A stretch of DNA of 25,972 nucleotides from Dehalococcoidales bacterium (lineage in GTDB: Bacteria; Chloroflexota; Dehalococcoidia; Dehalococcoidales; UBA5627), in NCBI GenBank assembly GCA_041656115.1, contig JBBAED010000010.1, positions 1 through 25,972 of the forward strand, in the 5' to 3' direction. The position numbers and the translations under genes are program-made. Position 1 is the first letter of the stretch. The number at the start of each line of letters is the position of its first letter. The notes beneath the pieces are model-generated. The model searched no databases. It was not told where the DNA came from and saw only the letters and a program-made list of their open reading frames with translations. Of the stretch, positions 5,892-14,915 are shown one piece after another.

Positions 5892-8336
5892 TTACCAGTA
5901 ATCGGCCACTAACCAAAGGTTTGTTCCGTCGCTTATAAATTCGATTGTGCCGTTAATATCCGTACGGTAAATATTCTCTTCTCCAACCATGTCCGCCAGA
6001 CGGTCGGAAACCTCTGTATCGGGATGTCCGTATTTGTTAGCCTCTCCCACCGAAATAACGGCAATTTGGGGCCGGCAAACGTTTAAAAACTCCGCCGAAG
6101 AGGATGTTTTGGAACCGTGGTGGCCTACTTTTAGGACGGTTACCTGAGGAATCAGACGATCTTTAATCAGTTCCAGTTCGGTGTATTTACCGGTATCCGC
6201 AGTCAGTAAAAATACGGTTTCTCCAAAAGTAACGGTCATAACAATACCGTTGTTATCGGCGTCGGCGCCGGTATTTGTAAAATAAGCCTGTTGCGGGTTG
6301 ATTATATCGATAATTACCCCGTCGAAAACAATTTGTTGTCCGCTTTGGGCAAAAGTTAGCGGGATGTTATTTGCGCTAATCAGCTCTGCCCATTCCTTAT
6401 AAACCGGTATGCCGCTGGCGGAATCGGTGGTTAAAATATGCCCAACCTTATATCTTTGCAACACTTCGGTTTGCCCGGTTATATGGTCGTCATGAGGATG
6501 GGTTAAAATTACCAGTTCAATCGTTCTGTCCCAGAAAGGCATTTTGCGGCTTAGTTCCAGATTAATAAGCTGCCTTTCGGGTCCGCCGTCAACCAGTATT
6601 TGGGTGCTCCCTTTTTGAATTAAAACGGCATCCCCTTGCCCGACATCCAAAAAAGAAACATGCAAGTTATGGTCCGGAGCCGAGCTTGCGATAATAATGC
6701 TAAAAACAGTAACAACAATTATCGTAACCGCCGCAAATTTAAACGGGCGGCGCAGAAAGAATGCCTGATTTGTTTTTTCCTTCGGGCTGTTTTTGGCAAG
6801 GCTTAATTGCGAGAGCTCTGTTTTGTTGTCCTCTGTTTTTACCCCGAATTTGTACTTATTCCCCAGCCAAATTACGATTGCAACTGCTATGTAATATCCC
6901 CACAAGTAAACGAGGCCGAAACCAGAAACTTCAAAATACGCAAGGGAAAGCCCGCCAAAGCCTTTTACAATTAAAATCATGTAAGAAAGGATTAACCATA
7001 GCAGCCAACCCAAAAATTGCGATAGAGGAAGGAAAAACAGGCCGCTAAATGCCGTCAGCGTTCCCAGTATTATAATTGCGGCCAGCACCGGCAGTACCAA
7101 TAAGGTAGCTATTGAGCTTACGGTTGAAACGATTCCGAAATAGTAAGCGATTAGCGGCAGCACTCCGACCAGTGCCGCAAAACTAACCGCCAGCCCGTCA
7201 TAGACAACATTTAAAAACGACAGAATACCGGTGGATTTAATCGTTAACTTGCCGATTAGTTTTTTACCGACGTTTTGCAGCGGGGGAAGCACAAAAATTA
7301 AGCCGCCCATTGCCGCAAAGCTCATTTGAAACGAGGCGGTATAAAGCACTTGCGGATCGCAGGCGGCCATAATTGCGGCAGCAAAGACAAGGGCGGTTAT
7401 GGCATTACGCTGACGCCCGGTAAGCTCAGCCGCTAAAAATATGCTTGCCATAATCACACTTCTGACAACCGGCGCCTGTAATCCGGTTAGAACGGCATAT
7501 AACCAAATAACCCCCAGCGCAAGCCAAACATAGAGATAGTTTTTGCGCCCAAAAAGCGCAAGGCCGATCGCAATCATTAACCCCGCCACGATTCCGGTGT
7601 GCAACCCCGATATCGCAAGCAAATGAGCAGTTCCGGTTAAGGAAAAATCTTGCTTTAAATCGTCCGGAATGCCGCTTCGAATCCCCAACAGCATCGCCCG
7701 TGCCAGTGACGCCTGCGGTTCGGGTAAAACCTTTGCCAAAGATTGCGAAAGCTTGCCTCTCAGTAAGTAGATTTGCTTAAGCGGTGAAAACCCTTGTTCG
7801 GTTTCAATTAGCTCCGTTTGGGGGTAGAGCATTGTCGAATAGATATTTTCGTGCGATAAATAGGCGGCATAATCAAAGCCGTCAAAGACCGGAGGTGTTT
7901 TAAGCTCGCCCGATAGTTTTAACTTGTCTCCGTAGCTGTAAGCGGGGTATCTCGGAACAAAAACAAGTACATTGCCTTCTACCTCAAATTGCGTTCCGTT
8001 AATTTCAACCAAAGAGGTTTTAACAAATAATCGGGTGCTGGCCTCCCTGATATCCGGGTCATCGCCAATAACCCCGCTTACGATTACGGTTCCCTTATCG
8101 TTAAAATAGTTAATATAGCTCCAATCGTCTTTGGGGAGGGCATTATGTGCCCAAAAAGAGGCGGAAAAGAGAGCCGTTATAAAAATTGCGGCTAAAATTA
8201 TTTGTTTACGGTGCTTTTTCAAAAATAAGAGAGGGAGAGGCAAAAGACCGGTTAAAATCAATACCGGCGGCAGGTCAAAGTTCAGACCGATTACAATGCC
8301 GATTATCCAGCTAATACCGAGGCAAAGTAAAACCAT
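5892..8336 (-). CDS. comEC: ComEC/Rec2 DNA-uptake channel with metallo-beta-lactamase domain
   Basis: Inner-membrane channel that carries single-stranded DNA into the cytoplasm during natural transformation. The 814-aa length is usual for the fused form. The N-terminal part (about 1-180) has membrane helices and the OB-like DUF4131 region. The competence core (about 200-500) contains HLLAISGLHTGIVAGL and many helices. After a further helix near 530-550, the C-terminal metallo-beta-lactamase domain starts at VSFLDVGQGDAVLI and carries THPHDDH (about 612-618), GHHGS and GHPD. All metal ligands seem present, so the domain may be an active nuclease. The gene follows comEA on the same strand, 73 bp apart, presumably as one operon. 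The ATG at 8336 has a weak ribosome site, but the start fits the family. Confidence 0.93.
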   Translation of the reverse strand: MVLLCLGISWIIGIVIGLNFDLPPVLILTGLLPLPLLFLKKHRKQIILAAIFITALFSASFWAHNALPKDDWSYINYFNDKGTVIVSGVIGDDPDIREASTRLFVKTSLVEINGTQFEVEGNVLVFVPRYPAYSYGDKLKLSGELKTPPVFDGFDYAAYLSHENIYSTMLYPQTELIETEQGFSPLKQIYLLRGKLSQSLAKVLPEPQASLARAMLLGIRSGIPDDLKQDFSLTGTAHLLAISGLHTGIVAGLMIAIGLALFGRKNYLYVWLALGVIWLYAVLTGLQAPVVRSVIMASIFLAAELTGRQRNAITALVFAAAIMAACDPQVLYTASFQMSFAAMGGLIFVLPPLQNVGKKLIGKLTIKSTGILSFLNVVYDGLAVSFAALVGVLPLIAYYFGIVSTVSSIATLLVLPVLAAIIILGTLTAFSGLFFLPLSQFLGWLLWLILSYMILIVKGFGGLSLAYFEVSGFGLVYLWGYYIAVAIVIWLGNKYKFGVKTEDNKTELSQLSLAKNSPKEKTNQAFFLRRPFKFAAVTIIVVTVFSIIIASSAPDHNLHVSFLDVGQGDAVLIQKGSTQILVDGGPERQLINLELSRKMPFWDRTIELVILTHPHDDHITGQTEVLQRYKVGHILTTDSASGIPVYKEWAELISANNIPLTFAQSGQQIVFDGVIIDIINPQQAYFTNTGADADNNGIVMTVTFGETVFLLTADTGKYTELELIKDRLIPQVTVLKVGHHGSKTSSSAEFLNVCRPQIAVISVGEANKYGHPDTEVSDRLADMVGEENIYRTDINGTIEFISDGTNLWLVADYW

Positions 8337-8409
8337 CTATTTTTTCAACCTCGCAGAGCCTCTGCCATCAGCTAAATTTACGGGTAAAAAAGGGCTTGTT
8401 TGCGGCATT

Positions 8410-8901
8410 TTAGTTACCTACGGTAATCAGTTCCTTGATGTTATCAAAAGTGCTTTGCCCGATGCCTTCCACTTTTAGCAGTTCGTTAACGTTTTTGAAA
8501 TTACCGTTATCGTTGCGATATTGAATAATGGCATTGGCTCGCGTTTTACCAATTCCGGGCAACGCTTCCAATAACCAGGCTTCGGCGCGGTTGATGTTTA
8601 CTTTTTGAGCGGTGTTATCGGTTTTGTTGATAATCAGTTCAATTTGCAGGTTTTCGGAATTATTGGCATTCCCTCCGGCGGCATTAATCAGTGTTGCAAC
8701 GGAATCGGCGGCGGTTAGCGGGTAATAGCCGGGGTTATAAACCTCTCCGCCGATATAGATATATCCGACAATCTCTTTCTCGGGGGAAGCGGTAAAAGTA
8801 AGTGGTGTTTTAGGGGTGCTGTTGCACCCGAAAAGAGAAAAAAGAAGAACAATTAAAAAAGCAAGAATCGCAACGGAAATACAAGAGACGTTTTTGAACA
8901 T
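8410..8901 (-). CDS. comEA: ComEA-family DNA-binding protein (SLBB + helix-hairpin-helix), likely lipoprotein
   Basis: Extracytoplasmic DNA receptor that passes double-stranded DNA to the ComEC channel. The 163-aa protein has an N-terminal hydrophobic helix (about 7-25) ending at LFGC, so it could be a lipoprotein anchored at Cys26, although the lipobox is not canonical. An SLBB domain follows (about 45-82, GYIYIGGEVYNPGYYPL, LINAAGG). Two helix-hairpin-helix motifs close the protein: LLEALPGIGKTRANAIIQYR and LLKVEGIGQSTFDNI. The hairpins bind DNA backbone without sequence preference. GGGAG lies before the ATG. It is the first gene of the comEA-comEC pair and has a recognisable promoter. Confidence 0.92.
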   Translation of the reverse strand: MFKNVSCISVAILAFLIVLLFSLFGCNSTPKTPLTFTASPEKEIVGYIYIGGEVYNPGYYPLTAADSVATLINAAGGNANNSENLQIELIINKTDNTAQKVNINRAEAWLLEALPGIGKTRANAIIQYRNDNGNFKNVNELLKVEGIGQSTFDNIKELITVGN

Positions 8902-8982
8902 ATAATTTTCTCCCGTTAACTTACGCGGATTTACCCGTATTCTATCGGCACTTTTAGCGCCGCAGGGCTATAAATATTACAC

Positions 8983-9012
8983 AATATAGTGAAACGGAAT
9001 ACTTCCAGTCAA
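8983..9012 (-). promoter_or_regulatory. Promoter of comEA-comEC
   Basis: On the minus strand TTGACT (9012-9007), 18-bp spacer, TATATT (8988-8983). The predicted start near 8976 leaves a ~75-nt leader, which can form a small hairpin (GGCGC-TAAAA-GTGCC) before the GGGAG ribosome site. Confidence 0.6.
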
Positions 9013-9083
9013 ATTGTTGATATTGGGGGGAGGAATAAAGATGCGAGTCCCCAAATTAATAGAGTGAAAAATCAATGCGAATT

Positions 9084-10541
9084 CTATTTCCAGCGCCAGA
9101 AAGCGGGCAGGAATAACATCAGGATTGTAAAAAATTCGAGCCGTCCGGCAATCATGCAGAAAATAAGGGTGCCTTTTCCGACAGCGGGAATTGCCGCATA
9201 GTTTTCGATAGGGCCGACCATTCCCAATCCGGGTCCGATGTTACCGAGGCTGGCGATTACCGATGAGAGGGCGGTGACGGTATCCAGTCCAAGCCCGCTC
9301 ATTATCAAAAAGCCGGTTACGGCAACCGAAAAATAAATAATTGCCATGCCGATCGTTTTATTAACAATGTTTTCGGGGATAATATTGCCGCCCAGTTTTA
9401 ACGGAATTACCGCGCTCGGGTTAAAGACAATTTTAATCTGACGATATGCGTACTTTGCCAGCAGTAAAATACGAACGACTTTAAGCGCCCCGCTGGTTGA
9501 ACCTGCCGAAGCCCCGCTTACCATTAAAAAGAGCAAAATTGCCTTTGAAAGGGGCGGCCATAGGTTGAAATCGGCGGTAAAAAAACCGGTAGTGGACATA
9601 ACCGCTGCGGTTTGAAAACCCCCATATCTTATGGCATCTCCGATTGAAAGACCCATATTGATAATTAAATCCAAATTGATTATTATTGCCGCCAGACAAA
9701 GCAATAAAATATAGAAGCGAAACTCGGGGTTTTTGAGCAGCCTTTGCGGTTTTTTCTTCCAAAGTAAAAAATAGTACAAGCCGAAGTTGATTCCCGAGGC
9801 AATCATAAAAAAGAGAATAATTCCTTCGACAAACAGACTATTATAAGCGCCGATACTTAAATTATAGGCGGCAAATCCGCCGGAAGGGATTGTGCTGAGC
9901 GTGACTACCGTACTGTCAAATACCGATAGCCCAGCAATTTTTAAAAGGATAAACTCTAAAATCGTCATCCCCATATAGATTATCCACAGTGCTTTGGCGG
10001 TATCACGCATCCGTGAAGTGGGGCGTTCCTCTTGTTTTCCGCCGGTCCATTCCGCTTCGGCAAGCCGGGCAGCACCGATTCCGAGGAGCGGCAGTAAGGC
10101 AACAAAGAGCATAATAATACCCATACCCCCCAGCCATTGGGTTAGGGAGCGCCATATCAGAAGCCCTTTAAATTGCGCATCAATATCGGCTAGTACGGTT
10201 GCTCCGGTTGTCGTAAAACCGGATACCGATTCAAAAAAGGCATCCAAAAAATTGGGTAGTGCCCCACATAGCACATAGGGGAGAGCGCCAAAGAGCGAAA
10301 TGGATATCCAGCCGAAAGCAACCAATGTTACGGCTTCGCTGCGGCTGATGTTTTTCTCTTTAACTTTAATAAAATGCCATAATATCAAACCGGTTAAGAT
10401 ACTGATTGCCATCGAAGCGGCAAATGCCGCTATTGCCTGCGGTTCTTTGGCGGCAAGGCTCCACAGCAAAGGAATGACCATTGCCGCCCCGACAATGACA
10501 ATTATTAAACCCAGATAATGTAAGACAGCTTTAATTCTCAT
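9084..10541 (-). CDS. trkH: TrkH-family potassium uptake channel subunit
   Basis: Membrane pore of the Trk/Ktr potassium uptake system, gated by the cytoplasmic TrkA ring. The 485-aa length matches TrkH. Four pore-loop repeats with the selectivity-filter glycine are visible in order: SVSGFTTTGATVL, TIPSGGFAAYNLS, AVMSTTGFFTADF and ASLGNIGPGLG. About ten membrane helices surround them. The start lies 6 bp after the trkA stop, so the two are cotranscribed and probably translationally coupled; the local ribosome site is weak. Ion coupling (H+ or Na+) cannot be read from the sequence. Confidence 0.95.
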   Translation of the reverse strand: MRIKAVLHYLGLIIVIVGAAMVIPLLWSLAAKEPQAIAAFAASMAISILTGLILWHFIKVKEKNISRSEAVTLVAFGWISISLFGALPYVLCGALPNFLDAFFESVSGFTTTGATVLADIDAQFKGLLIWRSLTQWLGGMGIIMLFVALLPLLGIGAARLAEAEWTGGKQEERPTSRMRDTAKALWIIYMGMTILEFILLKIAGLSVFDSTVVTLSTIPSGGFAAYNLSIGAYNSLFVEGIILFFMIASGINFGLYYFLLWKKKPQRLLKNPEFRFYILLLCLAAIIINLDLIINMGLSIGDAIRYGGFQTAAVMSTTGFFTADFNLWPPLSKAILLFLMVSGASAGSTSGALKVVRILLLAKYAYRQIKIVFNPSAVIPLKLGGNIIPENIVNKTIGMAIIYFSVAVTGFLIMSGLGLDTVTALSSVIASLGNIGPGLGMVGPIENYAAIPAVGKGTLIFCMIAGRLEFFTILMLFLPAFWRWK

Positions 10542-10547
10542 TAATCT

Positions 10548-11912
10548 TTACTTAAAGAGTTTTTCGATTGCTTGAAGCGATTCCGGCGGTGTGGCAATAA
10601 TAACATGATCACCCGGTTTTATAATTTTATCTTCGGGCGGCATAAAAATAGTTTCGTTGTGAACAATTGCTATTACCGTTGTTTCTTTGGGGAAGGTTAT
10701 TTCCGATATCATTTTACCGGTGGTTGCAGCTTGTGCAGAGCTTACAAACTCAATTATTTCCAGTTTTCCGCTTTCAATCAAAGATGCCGTAATCACCCCG
10801 CCATGAAGCACAAAACGGATAATTTTATTGGCGGCCAAAATTGTCGGTACGGCGGCAACATCAATTCCGATTGCCTCTGCCAGAGGTACATATCCGGGTT
10901 TGCTAACCGCAATCATAACGCGCGGAACACCGAGTGTTTTTGCCAAAAGGGCGCTGAGAATATTAATCTCTTCATTTTTGGAAACGGCAACAAAGGCATC
11001 CGCGGACGATACCCCTTGTTCGATTAAGAAAGCGCGGTCGGTTCCGTCGCCGTTTAAAATATCAACGTTTTCGAGTTGGGTCGCAAGCTCTTGGCAGAGT
11101 TCAAGGTTCGGTTCGATAATCTTTACTTTAACCCCGTTTCTTTGCAGTTTGGAGGCAATAAGCTGCCCGATACGGCTGCCGCCTAAAACCACAACCCTTC
11201 GGGCCGTTCGCATTTTTTGAATAAAAATTTTGCCGAGTTCTCCCATATTATCGGCGGTAACGGCGATATAGAGGCTGTCTCCTTCGCTTAGAGTGAAGTT
11301 ATCATCAACCGCAACAATTTCGCCCCGATGCACGGCGGCAACAATCATACTTGGCTGCGGCAGGGGGAGAGCGCTCGGTTTTTGAGATACCAGCGCTTCG
11401 TTTTCGATTTTAAACTCCCTGATTTGAACCAGCCCGTTAGCGAAGTTTTCAACTGGGGTGGAGTAGAATCCGGAAAGGGTTTCCGTTATTTTCTCGGCCG
11501 CTTCCAGTTCGGGATTAATAAAAACATCGATGCCAAGGCTTTTGGAGCGCACAATTTTGCGCGGAGCGGACGGTACCTTTGCGGGTGCTACAATATAACC
11601 GGAGTATTCGGGGTTGCGGATTCTGGCAGCGGTAGTAACGGCTCCCATTTCCTTTGCCATATAGCAGGTTATCATATTGGTTTCGTCGTTATTGGTTACC
11701 GCCAGCACCAGGTCTGCGCGCTCGATTTCCGCTTCCTTTAATGTTTTGGGATTGGCTGAGTTCCCCCTGATTGTTTTAATATCAAGCCGTCCTTGCAGGC
11801 TTCTTAATGCCGTTTCCGATTGTTCCAAGACAGTTACTTCGTATCCTTCCTGAACCAACAGAGAAGCAATATGCGACCCGATAATTCCGCCGCCGGCGAT
11901 AATAATATACAC
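10548..11912 (-). CDS. trkA: Trk potassium uptake regulatory subunit TrkA
   Basis: Peripheral cytoplasmic subunit that binds NAD(H) or nucleotides and gates TrkH. Two tandem RCK units are present: the first Rossmann fold starts with IIAGGGIIGSHIA and the second with VVLGGSRIGQLIA (about 230), each followed by a TrkA-C domain. I chose the GTG at 11912 rather than the ATG at 11936: AGGAG lies 8 nt before the GTG, inside the longer ORF, and the family begins directly with the first Rossmann strand. That gives 454 aa, normal for two-RCK TrkA. It is the first gene of the trkA-trkH operon and diverges from the phosphate-transport pair. Confidence 0.94.
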   Translation of the reverse strand: MYIIIAGGGIIGSHIASLLVQEGYEVTVLEQSETALRSLQGRLDIKTIRGNSANPKTLKEAEIERADLVLAVTNNDETNMITCYMAKEMGAVTTAARIRNPEYSGYIVAPAKVPSAPRKIVRSKSLGIDVFINPELEAAEKITETLSGFYSTPVENFANGLVQIREFKIENEALVSQKPSALPLPQPSMIVAAVHRGEIVAVDDNFTLSEGDSLYIAVTADNMGELGKIFIQKMRTARRVVVLGGSRIGQLIASKLQRNGVKVKIIEPNLELCQELATQLENVDILNGDGTDRAFLIEQGVSSADAFVAVSKNEEINILSALLAKTLGVPRVMIAVSKPGYVPLAEAIGIDVAAVPTILAANKIIRFVLHGGVITASLIESGKLEIIEFVSSAQAATTGKMISEITFPKETTVIAIVHNETIFMPPEDKIIKPGDHVIIATPPESLQAIEKLFK

Positions 11913-11977
11913 TCTGCCCTCTCCTTTGAAAATCAATTGTTTAGCGCCGTTCGTAAAACGGTTGATTTGGTTCTTGC

Positions 11978-12006
11978 ATTCTATGCTCTTGTTTTTGGGC
12001 TGTCAA
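11978..12006 (-). promoter_or_regulatory. Promoter of trkA-trkH
   Basis: Minus strand TTGACA (12006-12001), exact 17-bp spacer, TAGAAT (11983-11978). The predicted start near 11971 gives a leader of about 60 nt before the GTG start. Confidence 0.7.
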
Positions 12007-12117
12007 CAGATGCCGTTTTAGGCAACTTTTAGAGCGTAAATTTTTAAATCTGTAATCGTTATAAACCTGTAATTTAAAGCAAGAGCAATATTCCGGCCGG
12101 TTTGGCAGTTATTTGTA

Positions 12118-12146
12118 TTGACATCGGTAATATAATTTTATACACT
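12118..12146 (+). promoter_or_regulatory. Promoter of DUF47-pit operon
   Basis: TTGACA (12118-12123), 17-bp spacer, TACACT (12141-12146). Transcription would start near 12153, leaving a ~94-nt leader. This divergent region (11913-12246) holds the two opposing promoters; no Pho-box repeat was recognised. Confidence 0.55.
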
Positions 12147-12246
12147 CTATGCGAAAGAAAGAAATATTTTAAATCCGGCATTGCGGCTTAATCCCAAGAA
12201 TCCGAAGTTAAGCCCGGAGAGTGTGTGCCGGGGAAGAGGTTGCTAT

Positions 12247-12876
12247 TTGGCTAAGTTTTCATTTAAGCCTCGCGAAAACAAGTTTTTTGATCTGTTCAAA
12301 CAAGGTGCCTCTAATATGTCTGAAGCTGCCAGGGCTTTGGAAGACCTCCTCAAGAATTGGGAGGATGTTGATGCCAAAATGGCTTATATTACCGAATTGG
12401 AACATAGAGGCGATGCCTTAACCCATGAAGTTGCCGCAACTTTGTACCGTACTTTTATTACCCCCTTCGATCGTGAAGATATTGCCGAGCTGGCACATGT
12501 AATGGATGATGTTGTCGATTTTATCCATGCTACTACGGAATACATCAGTATTTATAAAATAACCGGGACGACGCAACGGGCCAATGAATTGGCGGAAATA
12601 ATCGTTCAAGCCGTTGATGAAATCGAAAAAGCGATTATATGCCTTAGTGACGGCTCAGACTTAAAACGAGTTATTGATCATTGCGTTGAAATCAATCGCC
12701 TTGAAAATAAAGCCGATGCGGTTTATCGTGCCGCTTTGGGGGAGTTATTCGAAGAAAGCAAGGATGCCAAGCACATTATTAAATGGCGTGAAGTTTACGA
12801 ACATATGGAGACAGCAACCGACCGATGCGAAGATGTCGCCAATGTGCTTGAAGGTGTGGCGTTAAAGAATGCCTGA
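12247..12876 (+). CDS. DUF47 family (PhoU-like) Pit accessory protein
   Basis: Helical cytoplasmic protein of the PhoU-like DUF47 family, generally paired with PiT transporters and thought to modulate phosphate transport. The predicted 209-aa product is almost all alpha-helical and starts AKFSFKPRENKFFDLFKQG, typical of the family. Repeated acidic metal-binding-type motifs appear, such as ELEHRGDALTHE, DREDIAELAHVMDDVVD and EINRLENKADAVYR. I chose the TTG at 12247: GAGG lies 7 nt before it, and upstream codons (PKNPKLSPESVCRGRGCY) are not family-like, although the frame is open to a TTG at 12181. Its stop overlaps the transporter start by 8 bp. Confidence 0.9.
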   Translation: MAKFSFKPRENKFFDLFKQGASNMSEAARALEDLLKNWEDVDAKMAYITELEHRGDALTHEVAATLYRTFITPFDREDIAELAHVMDDVVDFIHATTEYISIYKITGTTQRANELAEIIVQAVDEIEKAIICLSDGSDLKRVIDHCVEINRLENKADAVYRAALGELFEESKDAKHIIKWREVYEHMETATDRCEDVANVLEGVALKNA

Positions 12877-13867
12877 TCCGTCTTTACTTCTTCTGATTGT
12901 CATTATAATACTTGCTCTCTGCTTTGGTTTGGTAAACGGATTTAACGATGCCGCTAACGCTGTTGCCACGGCCATCGGTTCGAGGGCATTATCCCCCAAA
13001 AGTGCCGTAGCGATTGCCGCCTGTTTTGAAATGTTGGGGGCCGCAACCGGAACGGCGGTTGCCCGCACGGTCGGGCAGGGCGTCCTTATTCCGGAGGCAA
13101 TTTCTTATCAAACTATTATTGCCGCATTGGGTGCGGTAATAATTTGGACGGGAACGGCCACCTATTTTGGCTTGCCGGTCAGTTTAACGCATGGGTTTAT
13201 TGCCGCTCTGGCTGCTGCCGGTGTCGCCGTAGTCGGTACCGGTGCAGTTAATTGGGCGATTATCGGAACGATTATGTCGGCGGTGGTTACAGCTCCTATA
13301 CTCGGTTTTGTTGCCGGCTTTGTTCTGATGGTTGTTGTATTATGGCTCTTTCGTAAAAGCCTTCCTTCCAAAATGCGGACGATTTTTAGCAGGTTGCAAA
13401 TCCCCTCTACCGCTTTTATCGCTTACAGCCACGGCAAAAACGATGGGCAAATGCCGATCGGTATGATAACAATGGCATTTATTCTTTATACCGGACAAAC
13501 CGATATGTGGGACAATATCCCGTGGTGGATTATTATAGTATCGGCCTCATCTATCAGCTTGGGAATGATTGTCGGCGGCTGGCGCGTTATTAAGACACTC
13601 GGAATGAAAGTCACCACGTTACGGCCGGAACAATCGTTCGTGGCACAAACGGCAGCGGCTTCGGTAATCGAAGGCGCATCTTTTTTGGGTATTCCCATCA
13701 GCACGACTCATTGTATAAGTACATCGGTGATGGGGGTCGGTGCTACCAGACGCCTGTCTGCGGTGCGCTGGGGGGTTGCGAGGAATATGATTACCGCCTG
13801 GATAATTACGTTCCCGATTTGCGGCGGTTTAGGCTTCCTTTTATCTTGGATAATCGGTTTATTCTAA
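12869..13867 (+). CDS. pit: PiT-family inorganic phosphate transporter
   Basis: Low-affinity phosphate (metal-phosphate)/cation symporter of the inner membrane. The 332-aa protein has the duplicated PiT signature: GFNDAANAVATAIGSRALSP near residues 24-43 and AYSHGKNDGQMPIG near 189-202. PISTTHCISTSVMGVGATRR lies in the C-terminal half. About ten membrane helices are visible. The ATG overlaps the end of the DUF47 gene (ATGCCTGA), showing translational coupling. It converges on gmk with only 4 bp between stop codons. The sequence does not tell phosphate from sulfate-type PiT, but the DUF47 partner supports phosphate. Confidence 0.94.
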   Translation: MPDPSLLLLIVIIILALCFGLVNGFNDAANAVATAIGSRALSPKSAVAIAACFEMLGAATGTAVARTVGQGVLIPEAISYQTIIAALGAVIIWTGTATYFGLPVSLTHGFIAALAAAGVAVVGTGAVNWAIIGTIMSAVVTAPILGFVAGFVLMVVVLWLFRKSLPSKMRTIFSRLQIPSTAFIAYSHGKNDGQMPIGMITMAFILYTGQTDMWDNIPWWIIIVSASSISLGMIVGGWRVIKTLGMKVTTLRPEQSFVAQTAAASVIEGASFLGIPISTTHCISTSVMGVGATRRLSAVRWGVARNMITAWIITFPICGGLGFLLSWIIGLF

Positions 13868-13871
13868 GCTT

Positions 13872-14507
13872 TTAGAAATTATATTCTTTAGGGGCAACCT
13901 TCATTTTTTCGGCAGTAATTATCGTTCTTAGTTCGTCAACAACACGGTCAATTTGGCCGTGTTCGTTTACGGCGATATAATCGAACATATCGACTTTGGT
14001 CATTTCCTCTTTTACCGTTTCAATTCGTAACAGACGGTTTTCTTCGGATTCGGTGTTACGCAGCATTAGGCGGTCAATCAGTTCTTGCAACGTAAGCGGC
14101 GCTAAGAATATAAAAATGGCTTCGGGTAATATTTTTTTGATGGTGGCGGCACCCTGGACATCGATTTTTATAATTGTGTCGTTACCGGCGCTTAGTGCGT
14201 CTCGAACGGCCTGTTTGGGAACGCCGTAGAAATTTCCGTAAACGTTCGCCCATTCCAACAGCTCGTTATCTTCGATTAACTTTTGAAATTCTTTTTTGGT
14301 AACGAAATTATAATCAACGCCGTCTCTTTCTTTGGGGCGGCGGGGGCGGGTTGTCATGGTGGTGATATGGGTAATCGGGAAATTCATTGTTTTTAGACGG
14401 TGCAGCACGGCATCTTTGCCCACACCCGAGGGGCCGGAAAGCACCAGAAGGAGCGGTTTATCGCATCTGTTCCATAAAATGTCGCAGTTAGGGCTTGATT
14501 CTGTCAT
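13872..14507 (-). CDS. gmk: Guanylate kinase
   Basis: Phosphorylates GMP to GDP with ATP, feeding GTP and dGTP pools. The 211-aa protein has the P-loop LSGPSGVGKDAVLHRL (about 24-39), the GMP-binding TTRPRRPKERDGVDYNFV and the lid region LLRIETVKEEM. The residue after the Walker lysine is Asp instead of Ser/Thr; I recall this form as common in Chloroflexota Gmk, so it is probably a lineage trait rather than damage. The ATG lies inside the end of the remA-like gene (20-bp overlap), a conserved remA-gmk arrangement. A 16-residue N-terminal extension (TESSPNCDILWNRCDK) precedes the core. Confidence 0.95.
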   Translation of the reverse strand: MTESSPNCDILWNRCDKPLLLVLSGPSGVGKDAVLHRLKTMNFPITHITTMTTRPRRPKERDGVDYNFVTKKEFQKLIEDNELLEWANVYGNFYGVPKQAVRDALSAGNDTIIKIDVQGAATIKKILPEAIFIFLAPLTLQELIDRLMLRNTESEENRLLRIETVKEEMTKVDMFDYIAVNEHGQIDRVVDELRTIITAEKMKVAPKEYNF

Positions 14508-14781
14508 CGCCTAGCTCCGGTTTGATTAGTGTACCGCTGCGCGACAGTTGAGACCTGCCGGTAATTGTTTCGGGAGCCAAGGCCGCCAGCACAATATGTC
14601 CGCTGTCGGTAAAAATTACCGCTTTGGTGCGTCTGCCGCTGGTCATGTCAATCAGTTGCCCTTTACTGCGGGCCTCTTGAATTGTGCGTTTAATGGGGGC
14701 GGAGTTGGGAGAAGCGATGGCAACAACCCTATTCATGGCTAGTATGTTGCCAAAACCGATATGAACTAATTCTCCAAACAT
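14488..14781 (-). CDS. RemA-like DUF370 regulatory protein
   Basis: Small DUF370/RemA-family protein; in Bacillus RemA is a DNA-binding activator of matrix genes and typically sits beside gmk, as here. The ATG at 14781 is preferred over the one at 14808 because GGGAGGGG stands just before it, giving 97 aa starting MFGELVHIGFGNILAMNRVVA. The core shows IASPNSAPIKRTIQEARSKG, the family basic stretch LIDMTSGRRTKAVIFTDSGH and a C-terminal tail. No conventional helix-turn-helix is present, as in the family. It overlaps gmk by 20 bp. The target genes in this organism are unknown. Confidence 0.9.
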   Translation of the reverse strand: MFGELVHIGFGNILAMNRVVAIASPNSAPIKRTIQEARSKGQLIDMTSGRRTKAVIFTDSGHIVLAALAPETITGRSQLSRSGTLIKPELGDDRIKP

Positions 14782-14840
14782 TTTTACCCCTCCCAATGAT
14801 TGCTGCAAAAGCTTTTATAAGCTAAAAGCGGATAAGCTAT

Positions 14841-14869
14841 ATCTTACCCTTTTAGGATATTTATGGCAA
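14841..14869 (-). promoter_or_regulatory. Promoter of remA-like/gmk operon
   Basis: Minus strand TTGCCA (14869-14864), 17-bp spacer, TAAGAT (14846-14841); predicted start near 14834, about 53 nt before the ATG. Confidence 0.5.
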
Positions 14870-14915
14870 TAGTTTTTAGCCGAAAACACGTAAAAACAAG
14901 GCGTTTATTTTAGGC

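Noticed and set aside
8902..8976. Possible riboswitch in the comEA leader
   Set aside because: Only a short GGCGC/GTGCC hairpin is evident; I could not match any known riboswitch core such as c-di-GMP.
10572..11741. Long plus-strand open frames opposite trkA
   Set aside because: They are antisense to a well-conserved TrkA gene, rich in Cys, Asn and Arg, lack ribosome sites and show no family features.
12181..12246. Upstream TTG start for the DUF47 gene, adding 22 residues
   Set aside because: The extra residues are not family-like, and GAGG is correctly spaced for the TTG at 12247 instead.
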